From Planctomycetaceae bacterium (GTDB taxonomy: Bacteria; Planctomycetota; Planctomycetia; Pirellulales; Pirellulaceae), in the NCBI GenBank assembly GCA_020638995.1, contig JACKHM010000004.1:744001-808000 (forward strand): a stretch of 64,000 bases of DNA. Reading direction: 5' to 3'. This document shows positions 1-9,187 of the stretch, piece after piece; positions within the stretch are counted from its first letter, which is position 1; each line of letters begins with the position of its first letter. The notes beneath the pieces are model-generated. The model was not told where the DNA came from. It did no database searches and was given only the letters and a program-made list of their open reading frames with translations. A program made the position numbers and the translations under genes.

Positions 1-1201
1 CAGCGGAGTACATCACGGGATATGCGGGCCATCCCGCGAGACGTGCCAGGTGCAAAGTGCCGCCAACCAGTGGCGCACCAATTAAGTTTCCGATGTCGTA
101 CATCGACAGCATCAAGGTCGTTCCGAGTCCTCGATATCGTTCCGGAAAACGCGTGCTGCCAGCGGCCATAATCGCCGGAAACAGTATCGCATGCCCAGCG
201 CCCGCACAGATCGCGGGAATCGCCAGTTGCCACACATGGTACACGACGAGATACAACGACATACTCGTCGCCAAAAGTGCCAGGCCGCCGATGATCCAGG
301 GACGATTGCCGTACTTGGCGAACAGGCCCCGCGCAAACATTCTCGCCACGAACGCCGTACAGGCGTAGACGATGAAGAAGAAGCCGATCTGCGCGATATT
401 GCGCTCGGCGGCGAAAGTCCGCAGAAAGGTGTGCGGTATCGTGATCCCGCCGCCAACCACGACCGCGACCAACAGCAAAAAGCCCGGGTTGTAGCGACGT
501 ACAAGCGGGATCACCGGCGGTTGCCTACGATTCGATTTGACGGTCTGGCCTCGTGTGGCATAACAAACTGCGACGAACCCGCCCGCAGCGAGCCCTGCAG
601 CGGTGAGGAATAGCCAATTGAGTTGCTCCCGCGCGATCTCTTGGCCGCCACATATCCAATCTCCCAGTTGTGGCCCCACAAGGAATCCGACAAAACCCGA
701 TGTGCCGAGTGTCCCTACGATTTCCGCCATGCGCTCTGGAGGCACACGCCGAGAGATATAAGTGATCGACGCGCCAAAGATGCCTGCGATGCTGGTCTGC
801 ATGAGGATGCGAACGGCGAAGATTGCGAAGCTCGTCGCGCTGTTGATCCACACATGGGCGACGAGACTTACGATGAAAAACAACATTGACCAACGCCAGA
901 TCAGTCGCGGACCGTAGCGGTCAATGCCAACGCCTTGAGCGACTCGCATGCACAAGCTGCCGATCATGCCGACGCCGACGATCAGTCCCAGCTGTCCTTC
1001 CGCTCCGCCGAGGTGCGTCACGAAGTCGGCGTAACGAACCATCAAGGTAATGGCGATCATCGTCAACGCGTTTGCAACATATGCAGCCCAGAACACAGGT
1101 CCGTAGGCACCACTCGGCTGTCCTATTGCCGGGGACTCGGCGTCAAAGGTGCTGCTACCCGCGAAGGGCGAATCAAGAGATCTTCGTCGTGAACTGGGCA
1201 T
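1..1201 (-). CDS. MFS transporter, C-terminus cut by window edge
   Basis: Reading the minus strand from an ATG at 1199-1201 gives about 400 uninterrupted codons that run off the left edge. The protein has repeated hydrophobic helices separated by short basic loops, as in the major facilitator superfamily. Around residues 85-92 there is an RVAQGVGIDRYGPR segment resembling the loop between TM2 and TM3 of MFS carriers (G-x-x-x-D-R-x-G-x-R). A second similar loop, ARGLFAKYGNRPW, occurs in the C-terminal half, which fits the two-fold six-helix architecture. The family moves small solutes across the inner membrane by proton coupling; the substrate cannot be told. It is divergent from the glycosyltransferase gene at 1374, with a 172-base gap that must hold both promoters. 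MFS class is sure, substrate unknown. Confidence 0.8.
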   Translation of the reverse strand, partial: MPSSRRRSLDSPFAGSSTFDAESPAIGQPSGAYGPVFWAAYVANALTMIAITLMVRYADFVTHLGGAEGQLGLIVGVGMIGSLCMRVAQGVGIDRYGPRLIWRWSMLFFIVSLVAHVWINSATSFAIFAVRILMQTSIAGIFGASITYISRRVPPERMAEIVGTLGTSGFVGFLVGPQLGDWICGGQEIAREQLNWLFLTAAGLAAGGFVAVCYATRGQTVKSNRRQPPVIPLVRRYNPGFLLLVAVVVGGGITIPHTFLRTFAAERNIAQIGFFFIVYACTAFVARMFARGLFAKYGNRPWIIGGLALLATSMSLYLVVYHVWQLAIPAICAGAGHAILFPAIMAAGSTRFPERYRGLGTTLMLSMYDIGNLIGAPLVGGTLHLARLAGWPAYPVMYSA

Positions 1202-1373
1202 GAAATACTCGGAGGGCGCGTTCGAGCGATCCGCTGAACGGGTAGGCAAGATTATAGCCCGCAACGCCCGATCGTGCAGGGGCGGGCGACGCTGGCATCT
1301 CGCTTGATACAATCACATACATCGACACGGCCCCGCTCCCAAGGTTCAGCACTCATCGAAACGGCACCTCGCA

Positions 1374-2123
1374 TTGTCTTCTCATCTCGATTCTAGTTCC
1401 GCTCGCACGCTGGTCGTCGTGGCGACCTATAACGAAATCGAGAATCTGCCGCGTCTGGTCGAAGAGGTCTTTCAGAATGCGCCGGACGTCCACTTATTGG
1501 TGATCGACGACAATTCACCCGATGGGACCGGACGTTGGTGTGAGGAGAGGCTGGCTACCGAGTCGCGACTCCGATTTCTCCACCGTCCAGGCAAACTTGG
1601 ACTCGGCAGCGCGACCCTGGCCGGTTTTCGGTTTGCGATCGAGCATCAATACGAATACGTTTTGACGATGGACGCCGACTTCAGTCATCAACCGAGGCAC
1701 TTGCCTGCATTGCGTGCTGGCGTCGAACCGAACAATGCGAAGTTCGACGTAATGATCGGTTCTCGTTACGTCGCTGGTGGTGGAGTCGAAGGTTGGCCGC
1801 TTCACCGCCGCCTGATGAGCCGGACAATCAATACCTTCGCGCGGTGGATGCTTGGGCTGCAAGTAAATGACTGTAGCGGCGCATTTCGGTGCTATCGGGT
1901 CTCAGTATTGAAGTCACTCGATCTGGATCACATTCGTTCGCGCGGCTACTCGTACCTTGAAGAGATACTCTGGCTATTGCACCGCCAAGGGGCTCGCTTC
2001 GGCGAAACACCGATCACATTTGTCGATCGAGTCTTCGGTCAAACCAAGATCAACACTCGCGAGGCGATTGCTGCGGTGTTGTTGATCTGTCGGCTAGGAT
2101 TTCGCCATTGGCTGCAATTCTGA
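1374..2123 (+). CDS. Polyprenol-phosphate mannosyltransferase-like GT2 glycosyltransferase
   Basis: 249 residues from a TTG start at 1374; no earlier ATG fits. The GT-A fold begins at once with VVVATYNEIENLP, then IDDNSPDGTG and the metal-binding DADFSHQP (DxD-like) near residue 102. GSRYVAGGG and the late GYSYLEEILW segment are typical of dolichol-phosphate mannose synthase/undecaprenyl-phosphate sugar transferases. Family members transfer a sugar from a nucleotide donor to a polyprenyl phosphate carrier at the inner membrane. No C-terminal membrane helices follow, so it is the short soluble type. It is followed by a 34-base gap to the convergent deacetylase gene. Confidence 0.85.
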   Translation: MSSHLDSSSARTLVVVATYNEIENLPRLVEEVFQNAPDVHLLVIDDNSPDGTGRWCEERLATESRLRFLHRPGKLGLGSATLAGFRFAIEHQYEYVLTMDADFSHQPRHLPALRAGVEPNNAKFDVMIGSRYVAGGGVEGWPLHRRLMSRTINTFARWMLGLQVNDCSGAFRCYRVSVLKSLDLDHIRSRGYSYLEEILWLLHRQGARFGETPITFVDRVFGQTKINTREAIAAVLLICRLGFRHWLQF

Positions 2124-2157
2124 ATCGCGAGGGAAGCGACTGCTCGGTCGATCTCAT

Positions 2158-3117
2158 TCACTCACCATACTTGTTGACCAACGCGTTCACCGTCTCGAAG
2201 ACAAGGCGATAACTCTCGCGACTGTAGCCACCGCTGAGCAGCATCGCGACGGAAATGTCTCTCTGGCGAAGCTGATCGATGACGAACAGGTCGCGTTCCA
2301 GTACGTGCTCCGCCGTGACGTTCAAGTTTCCCAAGGCATCGCCCGCGTAAACGTCAGTTCCCGCGTTGTAGACGGCCAGCTCGACCCGCTCCGAGTGACT
2401 GATCGAATCAAAAAAAACCGGCAGCATGCGCTTCATAGCTCGCATGTACTCGTCGCTCGTATGGCCGGCATGAACTCGCACGTGGCAGTCAATACGGCCT
2501 TGCGCGACGTGATCGTAACACGGATAGTTCGTGTGGTTGTATATGTCGAAGATGAACACGCGTTTGTCATGGAGAAACGTGTGGCAGACGCCGTTGCCTT
2601 GGTGTGCGTCCGCGTCGATATAAGCGACGTGAGCCTCTGGTCCAATCAAGCCGTGCCGTCGGACGTCATCCACAGCGAGCGCGATATCGGCGTAAACGCA
2701 GAAGCCTTGGCCTTCATCCGGCTTGGCGTGGTGATATCCGCCGGACAAGTTGACTGCGACGCCTTGCTTGTTGGCTTCGGCAACCGCCAGCATCGAACCG
2801 CGAGTTCCCCACCGCATCGGCTTCAGGATGCAATGGTCGACAATAACGCGAGGCAGCCTCCCGACGATTGGCAATTCCAGCGCCGCGGCAACGTAGCGAG
2901 GTCGGCGGAGCAGTTCCAAGTAGCCTTCGGTGTGGACTCGCAGGAGTTCCTCGCGTGTGACCGGGCGGTCAGTCTTCACATGCATCTGCCGCAACCTCGC
3001 CCCAAACTCCCGACTCAAGCACCGCCAGGCACGGCTATATTTCCGCGAATCGAACGGATGCAAACGCTCCAGCCCAAAGAAGCCGATGTCGTAATGTCGA
3101 CTGTAGACGATCTTCAT
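2158..3117 (-). CDS. Histone deacetylase family protein (class IV/AcuC-like)
   Basis: 319 residues, minus strand, from an ATG at 3115-3117 to a TGA at 2158. The arginase/deacetylase fold is clear: LSGGYHHAKPDEGQGFC carries the paired active-site histidines, YIDADAHQGNG carries the Asp and His zinc ligands, and YNAGTDVYAGDALG supplies the third zinc-binding Asp. The N-terminus (YSRHYDIGFFGLERLHPFDSRKY) resembles HDAC11-type class IV enzymes. Bacterial members deacetylate lysines or acetylpolyamines in the cytoplasm; the substrate here is not known. Single-gene unit, convergent with the GT2 gene. Family assignment is firm. Confidence 0.9.
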   Translation of the reverse strand: MKIVYSRHYDIGFFGLERLHPFDSRKYSRAWRCLSREFGARLRQMHVKTDRPVTREELLRVHTEGYLELLRRPRYVAAALELPIVGRLPRVIVDHCILKPMRWGTRGSMLAVAEANKQGVAVNLSGGYHHAKPDEGQGFCVYADIALAVDDVRRHGLIGPEAHVAYIDADAHQGNGVCHTFLHDKRVFIFDIYNHTNYPCYDHVAQGRIDCHVRVHAGHTSDEYMRAMKRMLPVFFDSISHSERVELAVYNAGTDVYAGDALGNLNVTAEHVLERDLFVIDQLRQRDISVAMLLSGGYSRESYRLVFETVNALVNKYGE

Positions 3118-3444
3118 TATTACTCATTACGAACGCATTCCGCCGCGGGCTCGTCAGTTTATGGCTTTTGCGGATCGAATTCAGGTTCGAGGATGGAATT
3201 ACTCGCGGGTTACCGCAATTCTACTCGCACCGCAGGGTCAGAGAAGCTCAAGCAGGCTAACGCGGTTTCTGAACCGATACCTCTGTGTAAGCTTCCAGCT
3301 CAAGGCTTATGTCAGAGAGGCAGAATGGAGCCCTATACCACGCGCACTCCGCCGGTTGCATGGAAGCGCTGCGCGGCACACTACATTGCATCCAACGTCT
3401 CATGCGACGTTTACGCTGCAAACCCTAACACGATTGGTGGCGAT

Positions 3445-4732
3445 ATGCACCGGCGAGACTTGGTGAAGTGGTGTTCGGTGGGCGTGGGTGGGCTGGCGCT
3501 GCTGAAACGCGGCGAAGGATCGACGCTGGCGCAGCTGATCGAACCGCGGGGCGAGAAGTTGCGAATCACCTATGTCAAAGCGATCTTGACCGCGCCGGCC
3601 GACATTCGACTTGTCGTTGTGAAAGTGCCCACGAACCAACCCGGTCTGTACGGACTCAGCTGCGCGACGTTCACCCAGCGGGCGCGCGTCGTCGAAACCG
3701 CCGTCGACAAATGCTTGCGGCCGTTCCCCGACCGGCATAGACCTGATACAAATCGAAGATATCTGGCAATCGTCATTCGTCAGTTCTTACTGGCGTAATG
3801 GACTCGTGCTGGGCAACGCGATCAGCGGCGTCGACATTGCGCTGTGGGATATCTTGGGCAAACGAGCCGGGTTGCCGTTGTATCAGTTGCTCGGCGGCAA
3901 GGCTCGCCGCGCGGTCGACACGTACCACCACGCGAGCGGCAGCGACTTCAAGGAAGTCGAAGATTCCGTCTGCTCGTTTATGGAACAAAGCTACCGGCAT
4001 GTGCGGGCGCAAGTGTCGGTGGCGGGTCTGTCGACGTATGGCGTCCGTTCCGACGACCAAGACGAAAGTGTCCCGGAGAATCGCCGTTCACAGACTTGGG
4101 AGCCGAAGCAATACATGCGCACCGTGCCGCGGCTGTTCGCTCATCTGCGCGAGCAACTGGGCGAGGAAGTCGAGCTTCTGCACGACGTCCACGAACGCGT
4201 CCCGCCGATCCTCGCGATTCAATTGGTGAAGGACCTCGAACCGTATCGCTTGTTCTTCCTCGAAGACCCGTTCGCGCCGGGAGACAACAGCTTCTTCAAA
4301 CACTTGGGGTAACAAACCAGCACGCCGATCGCGATGGGCGAGCTGTTCAACAGCCCGCACGAATGGACTGGGCTGGTGAGCGAGCGGCTGATCGATTTCA
4401 TCCGCGTTCACATTTCGCAAGTCGGCGGCTTGACGATGGCGCGCAAGATGGCGGCGATGTGCGAGTTCTTCGGTCTCCGCACCGCCTGGTACGGTCCCGG
4501 CGACGTATCGCCCGTCGGCCATGCCGCCAACGTGCATATCGATCTGGCCGTGCCCAACTTCGGTATCCAGGAAGCGTGAGCTTTCACGCGAGCTAAACAA
4601 GACGTTTTTCCCGGTTGCCCGCAACTCCAGGACGGCTACTACTGGGCCAAGAACCAACCTGGTCTCGGCATCGACCTCGGCGACTCCCTCGCCGCCGATT
4701 TCCCGATCGAAGACGATCTGCTGCTCGATTGA
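3445..4732 (+). pseudogene. Decayed enolase-superfamily (mandelate racemase/mannonate dehydratase-like) gene
   Basis: An ATG at 3445 opens a Tat-like N-terminus (MHRRDLVKWCSVGVGGLALL) and the usual capping domain. Near 3725 the frame slips by one base in a run of Cs, after which the second frame continues the same protein (IDLIQIEDIWQSSF, then AISGVDIALWDILGKRAGLP). That frame is interrupted by TAA at 4310-4312 (replacing a Gln/Arg codon in ..QTSTPIAMGELF) and by TGA at 4577-4579. It then resumes to the natural end ..IEDDLLLD at 4732. Functional relatives are sugar-acid dehydratases with a metal-binding barrel. One frameshift and two nonsense changes mean it is not functional. Confidence 0.8.
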
Positions 4733-5208
4733 AATGGGGCAATTGGAGGAGAGCGGACGGCAGTTCGACGAACCCGTAAGTTTGCTGCGGTCGACATCTA
4801 GGTATCACCCTCAGTTGATATACGCTCAGCAATTGAACTCTCTGAGCACGTTTTGTCAAAAGACAACCGACGCTGGGAACTTCGTGGGGCCCGTACTTAA
4901 GGACGGGCCTACCGTACTCTTATTGATCTTCAAAGGCGTATGCAACCGCTTTGTCCACTGCGCGATTACGAATGTGGCGAAGGGGCTTGTGGTCGCTCTT
5001 CTTGCCAGTCTGCCGCGCGGGACAAACACTTCTCAGTTTGAATCCTTGCCCTGTTCCTCGGCTCCGTCAGTCTTTTCACTTTGGAGAGTCACGCCGGCTT
5101 GTCATTCCCCTAAGCGCGGAACGAATCTGCTTGCAATACAAACTTGAGTGGAGGAAAATCCTGAGGGCGACGTGAAACTCCTTTCAGATACCTCTTTGGG
5201 GCGAGCTC
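4733..5208. other. Intergenic stretch with one hairpin, no gene seen
   Basis: No convincing coding frame in this 476-base gap between the dehydratase pseudogene and the paralogous membrane pair. At 4888-4909 there is a GGCCCGT/ACGGGCC stem with an 8-base loop followed by CTACCGTACTCTTA, a weak terminator or a dispersed REP-like hairpin. The promoter of the 5209 gene should lie in the right part. Confidence 0.4.
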
Positions 5209-6456
5209 ATGCGAACTGCGACTCTTCTTTTGGCGGTGCTACTTACTGTGATTCCCGTTACCGGGAACAGCCAAACTACTACTCATCTTTCTACGGATAT
5301 GACTTCAGATGGTGAACGCCTCGGAAACTCAGTGTTCTTGATCGAGACGGAAATTGATCGATTGAATGATCGCAGCCAAATCTTGAAGCGGCGTGAGTTC
5401 CAATTGAAGCAAGCCCAAAATCGCCTCGACCTCGAACTTAAAAAATTGCCCAACGTAAAGGACGAACTTGTAAATCTCAACAAGAAACTCACGGAGTTGA
5501 AGTCGAGTTTCTCGGGAGTCGATCGCAGGACCGTAGACCAGGAGGACTCGAGGGCACTGAACGGAGCTCGGGGAGCGCCGGAGCCACGCCTCGTTCCCGA
5601 CCAACCCAGTCTTTTACCTCGCGGGTCTGCAGATCACACGGTGCCTGATGCCGCTTCGGCTGCGCCTCCGGTGGCGCCACTTAGCAGCGAGACGACGAGC
5701 CGCGGACCTGATGTGACATACTTCTGCGCCGTCCTCCAGGACGATGAGAGTTCACTCGATAAGTTACGCAAAATCGAAAGTGACGCCGACTCACTTCAAT
5801 GGGACATATACATGAAAAAGTCTAAACTGCGAGAAATCGACTACCAAGCCGATAGCATCTCTTCGTTTGTCACGCAGATGCTGGCTAGGGAGATGGGCTT
5901 GGAAATACCGGCAGAACCTTCTCCCGAAGGTGTGCCGGAGTCCGATTGGGAGCCTGAGTCAGTTTATGAACGTGTAAAGTTGTTGCTAAGTGACATCGAG
6001 AACGAATTGCTAGGCCTTGATCGTTATCGCAGTGGAGTAGAGCAGAATTGTGAGAACCTAAAGACGCGGATCGCCAGTCTTCTCACCGCGACAGGTGACG
6101 ATCTTCGCGAGGTCGACCGTGAACTAACTCAGTACGCGCGGGATTTGCGAGAGGCGTATCAGAAAGCATCCGAACAGGCTGGGATCGATGACCTTTTGAA
6201 TTGGGCGATCATCGCGATGATTCTGGCGATGGTTGCTCTATACTGCTCGCTACTGACTTTTCGCAAGGACCTTGCGGACGCGATCATCGAAGATAGAACC
6301 CTGCTTGAAGTGTTAAGCATGGGCTTTCTGATGCTGACGGTAATTATCCTCGGGACAGGCCGGTTGCTGAGCGTTGAATCGCTGGCAGCCTTGCTTGGCA
6401 CCATCGCAGGTTACATTTTCGGTCGTAGGGTCGAGGGAGAAGCAGATGACGAGTAA
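5209..6456 (+). CDS. Secreted/membrane coiled-coil protein of unknown function (paralogue 1)
   Basis: 415 residues. A signal peptide (residues 1-22, hydrophobic TLLLAVLLTVIPVTG) is followed by a long heptad-rich region at about 35-90 (LEKRREFQLKQAQNRLDL-like) and a Pro/Ala-rich linker. A second coiled coil spans about 180-320, and two hydrophobic helices follow near residues 325-345 (WAIIAMILAMVALYCSL) and 365-400 (LSMGFLMLTVIILGTG). It ends with a glycine-rich LLGTIAGYIFGRR tail. The same C-terminal block recurs in the next gene, so the two are tandem paralogues. The stop overlaps the next start by 11 bases, which suggests translational coupling. I do not recognise the family. An envelope-anchored structural or sensory role is an inference from topology only. 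Confidence 0.75.
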   Translation: MRTATLLLAVLLTVIPVTGNSQTTTHLSTDMTSDGERLGNSVFLIETEIDRLNDRSQILKRREFQLKQAQNRLDLELKKLPNVKDELVNLNKKLTELKSSFSGVDRRTVDQEDSRALNGARGAPEPRLVPDQPSLLPRGSADHTVPDAASAAPPVAPLSSETTSRGPDVTYFCAVLQDDESSLDKLRKIESDADSLQWDIYMKKSKLREIDYQADSISSFVTQMLAREMGLEIPAEPSPEGVPESDWEPESVYERVKLLLSDIENELLGLDRYRSGVEQNCENLKTRIASLLTATGDDLREVDRELTQYARDLREAYQKASEQAGIDDLLNWAIIAMILAMVALYCSLLTFRKDLADAIIEDRTLLEVLSMGFLMLTVIILGTGRLLSVESLAALLGTIAGYIFGRRVEGEADDE

Positions 6457-7879
6457 GTTCTTCAACCGTTCAGTATCTGCGGACAAGACGTTTTCCGGCG
6501 GAATAATTGCACATTTGATACGGTTGTTTTCGCCCGTCCGCCGCTTACTCGCTTTTGCGGTCATTCTTGCCGCGACTGTTGCCAGCGCGCAGCACGAGTC
6601 GGAAGCGAAACCCGAGGGTACTGCCACTGCTTCGGGAACAGGTCAAAGCACTCCCGCAGGCTCTACCTTCTACTTGCAGAAGCAATTGGATGAAACCAAA
6701 GAACGGGTGGCACTCTTCGAAGAAAGGGTCGACGATGTAACATCGCTCGCCGCTGAATTGGATTTTGACCTGGATTCTCTCACCACGCTCAAGAGCTCAC
6801 TAGCCTCGCTATCAGGGACTGCGGGATCAATCGCCACGTTACATAAGAAACTAGAAGAGGCGATAGCCCAATCTACGAGTGAGGTTAACCAGCAACCGAC
6901 TGTCTCTGCCGCCGCTCCCGGCGCAAACGCAGTTGACACATTGGCCCTCGAAGAATCGATCAAATCCTCGCCCAAAATAACAGGTCGCGGTGCCGATCTA
7001 ATCTTCGCCACTCTCGAAGGGGAATCGAACGGCATTGTAAGTCGCCTTGAGAGAATTCAGAAGACCATCGACAAACTCGCATCGAAACTCGATATCTACC
7101 GACGCACTCTGGGGAGACTGATCAGAGCTCCGAAGGTCCGAACGGACGAGTCAATCGCTACGTTCCTAGATCCATTCGGGCACTCTCAATTCGAATCTCG
7201 CTATGAATCTAGTTACACATCCGGTGGCTTGGTAGGTTCACTCGATGACGGACCCATCACACGCACAATCGATGACCCCGATTCCGGTTATCCTGAACGT
7301 GGCGTATCCGGTATCCCGGCGGAATCTGAAAAGCAGGTCGGGGGAAAAATGCTCGAAGTATTCCGTCAAGCTGTTGACGCTCAGATCACCGCTGAAGAGT
7401 TAACACTGAGACTCCATGAACTGGATGGCGACGGGAAAGGGATTAAACTTGGGCTCGATGCTGCGCTGAAAAACGCAAAGCAAGACTTGGACAAGGCTAG
7501 CAAGGAGAAGACGGACTTGGAAAACGCGATTTCAGAATCTTACGTCAACCTGACCAGCCAGTCGCGAGGCAACCCTTACTTGCTGGCCGCGATCGTATTG
7601 ATGATCGTGGCAATGATTGCACTTTACTTTTCCTTGCCCTACTTCAAGCCGGAGATTGCCACCAAGATCATTCGCCGTCGAGTTATGATCGAACTGTTGA
7701 GTATGGGCTTTCTGCTATTAACTGTGATCATCCTAGGAACCAGTAAGCTTTTGGATGGGGCAGCACTTGCGGCGCTGCTTGGCACTATGGCCGGATACAT
7801 CTTTGGACGTAAGCCGAAACGCATGACTAAGGAATCTGACACGCCAGCACGCGGGCAAGACGAAGAAACTCTTGATTGA
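6446..7879 (+). CDS. Membrane coiled-coil protein of unknown function (paralogue 2)
   Basis: The ATG at 6446 is chosen because it overlaps the upstream stop (ATGACGAGTAA) and leaves a normal N-terminus with a hydrophobic segment RLLAFAVILAATVASA; the frame is open further upstream. About 477 residues: signal/anchor, coiled coil, low-complexity linker, second coiled coil (residues about 320-370), then ILAAIVLMIVAMIALYFSL-type helix and LSMGFLLLTVIILGTS plus ALLGTMAGYIFGRK. The last part is nearly identical to the end of the preceding gene. Co-transcribed with it. Unknown family; the duplication suggests a hetero-oligomer of related subunits (inference). Confidence 0.75.
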   Translation: MTSKFFNRSVSADKTFSGGIIAHLIRLFSPVRRLLAFAVILAATVASAQHESEAKPEGTATASGTGQSTPAGSTFYLQKQLDETKERVALFEERVDDVTSLAAELDFDLDSLTTLKSSLASLSGTAGSIATLHKKLEEAIAQSTSEVNQQPTVSAAAPGANAVDTLALEESIKSSPKITGRGADLIFATLEGESNGIVSRLERIQKTIDKLASKLDIYRRTLGRLIRAPKVRTDESIATFLDPFGHSQFESRYESSYTSGGLVGSLDDGPITRTIDDPDSGYPERGVSGIPAESEKQVGGKMLEVFRQAVDAQITAEELTLRLHELDGDGKGIKLGLDAALKNAKQDLDKASKEKTDLENAISESYVNLTSQSRGNPYLLAAIVLMIVAMIALYFSLPYFKPEIATKIIRRRVMIELLSMGFLLLTVIILGTSKLLDGAALAALLGTMAGYIFGRKPKRMTKESDTPARGQDEETLD

Positions 7880-7977
7880 ACAAGCAAGCTTGCGAGACGA
7901 GGAGATGGTGCCATACTGCTCGACATAGACCGAAAAGCATCAGCGTTGGGAAACCTTGAGATGGAGGCGAAGTCGGA

Positions 7978-8184
7978 TCAGCGCCTGGCCGTATTCACCG
8001 TTTCGACGTGTGCAAATTCCTCCGGTTCCGGCGCAACTCGCAGGCAGTTGCGGTCGGCGGTTTTGGCTTCGTAGAGGTCGGCCGCGCGGTGGAGGAGAGT
8101 GTCGAAGTTGTCACAATCGCGGACGATGGCTACGCCCAAGCTGAAGATGGTGGCGACTCGTTCGCAATGACCGGCTTTGCCACG
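7978..8184 (-). pseudogene. C-terminal remnant of a GGDEF (diguanylate cyclase) domain
   Basis: Reading the minus strand directly after the ferredoxin stop codon, in the same frame, gives 68 codons to a TGA at 7978-7980. The peptide contains VATIFSLGVAIVRDCDNFDTLL and then HRAADLYEAKTADRNCLRV. This matches the end of GGDEF domains (T-x-S-x-G-x-A ... LL.RAD.ALY.AK..GRN.V). The signature GGDEF motif and the first half are missing and there is no start codon, so it is a fragment left by a deletion that brought it against the ferredoxin gene. Confidence 0.5.
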
Positions 8185-8463
8185 TCAAGTGTTCGCCAGC
8201 GGAGGTCGTTTCTCAGTGATCAGCGGCAATTGCTGCGATAATTCGCGATTCAGGTCGATGAACGGCAGTAACTCTTCGGGAACGTCGGTGTCGGGATAAA
8301 TTGCCTCGACAGGGCACTCCGGTAAGCAGTTGCCGCAGTCGATACAAGTCTCGGGATTAATGTAAAGCATGCTGTCGCCTTCATGGAAGCAGTCCGTGGG
8401 GCAGACGACAACGCAATCGGTATACTTGCAGCCAAAGCAGCCGCCAGTCACAACGTAGGTCAT
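8185..8463 (-). CDS. fdxA: Seven-iron ferredoxin (FdxA-like)
   Basis: 92 residues from the ATG at 8461-8463 (MTYVV..., the usual start of this family); an ATG two codons upstream is possible. CFGCKYTDCVVVCPTDC binds the first cluster, with the spacing typical of 3Fe-4S/4Fe-4S ferredoxins, and CIDCGNCLPECP binds the second. The C-terminal tail (PEELLPFIDLNRELSQQLP) is standard for FdxA. It is a small cytoplasmic electron carrier whose partner is unknown. The stop codon is followed in frame by a GGDEF remnant, so the 3' flank was rearranged. Confidence 0.92.
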   Translation of the reverse strand: MTYVVTGGCFGCKYTDCVVVCPTDCFHEGDSMLYINPETCIDCGNCLPECPVEAIYPDTDVPEELLPFIDLNRELSQQLPLITEKRPPLANT

Positions 8464-8587
8464 GATCAAAGTTCCTCCAAAAGTCGAGATGCAAGGTTCG
8501 CTCGCCGAAGAGTGAATCCGGTTTCACGGAACGCATGTGACAAGAATTCTGAAAACGTCGACGAAAAATACAGCCAGGGCGGAAACG

Positions 8588-9181
8588 ATGTCGGATGAAG
8601 GCTCCAGGCAACTCGTGCAGCGCCTTCGCGATGGCGACGCCAACGCTGCTAACGATGTCTTTGATCGATACGTGCTGCGGCTCACTGCGCTGGTGCGTGC
8701 GAGAGTGTCGCCGAGGCTATCGAGCCGCGTGGACCCGGAAGACGTCGTGCAATCGGCTTACCGAAGCTTCTTTCGACGCGCCGCCGCGGACGACATTGTG
8801 TTGCAAAGATCCGGCGACCTTTGGCGACTCCTGGCAGCCTTTACGCTCAACAAGCTACGGAGCCAACTTGAACATCACACCGCCCAAAAGCGCGACCCCG
8901 CCAGGGAGCTTCATTCGGTTGACGGTCTCGACGCCGTGCTCGAAGATCTTGGTTCTGTCGAGCCAACGGCGGAGCAGGCGGCGATTATCGCCGACGAACT
9001 GGCTGCGGTTCTCGCGAGGTTGTCTGGTCGTCAGCGAGCTGTCTTGGAAGGCAGGTTGCAAGGCAAGCCAATCGAAGAGCTGGCGGTCGAATTACAGTGC
9101 TCCGCGCGGACCGTTCGGCGTTCGCTCGAACACTGCCGTAATGAACTCGAGCAACGCCTGCTCGAAAATCCAGAGCCCTGA
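8588..9181 (+). CDS. ECF-type RNA polymerase sigma factor
   Basis: 197 residues from the ATG at 8588, preceded by GGCGG. Region 2 shows DPEDVVQSAYRSFFRR (about residues 49-64). Region 4 is the helix-turn-helix IEELAVELQCSARTVRRSLEHCRNEL near the C-terminus, with the LSGRQRAVLEGRL lead-in. No anti-sigma factor is adjacent. Instead a Ser/Thr kinase gene follows after 6 bases, an arrangement common in planctomycete ECF groups where the kinase is thought to control the sigma factor. Promoter targets unknown. Confidence 0.9.
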   Translation: MSDEGSRQLVQRLRDGDANAANDVFDRYVLRLTALVRARVSPRLSSRVDPEDVVQSAYRSFFRRAAADDIVLQRSGDLWRLLAAFTLNKLRSQLEHHTAQKRDPARELHSVDGLDAVLEDLGSVEPTAEQAAIIADELAAVLARLSGRQRAVLEGRLQGKPIEELAVELQCSARTVRRSLEHCRNELEQRLLENPEP

Positions 9182-9187
9182 CCAGCC

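Noticed and set aside
2305..3798. Long plus-strand open frame of 497 codons
   Set aside because: Most of it is antisense to the HDAC gene, whose protein has intact active-site motifs. Only its last part (from 3445) is real, as the start of the dehydratase pseudogene.
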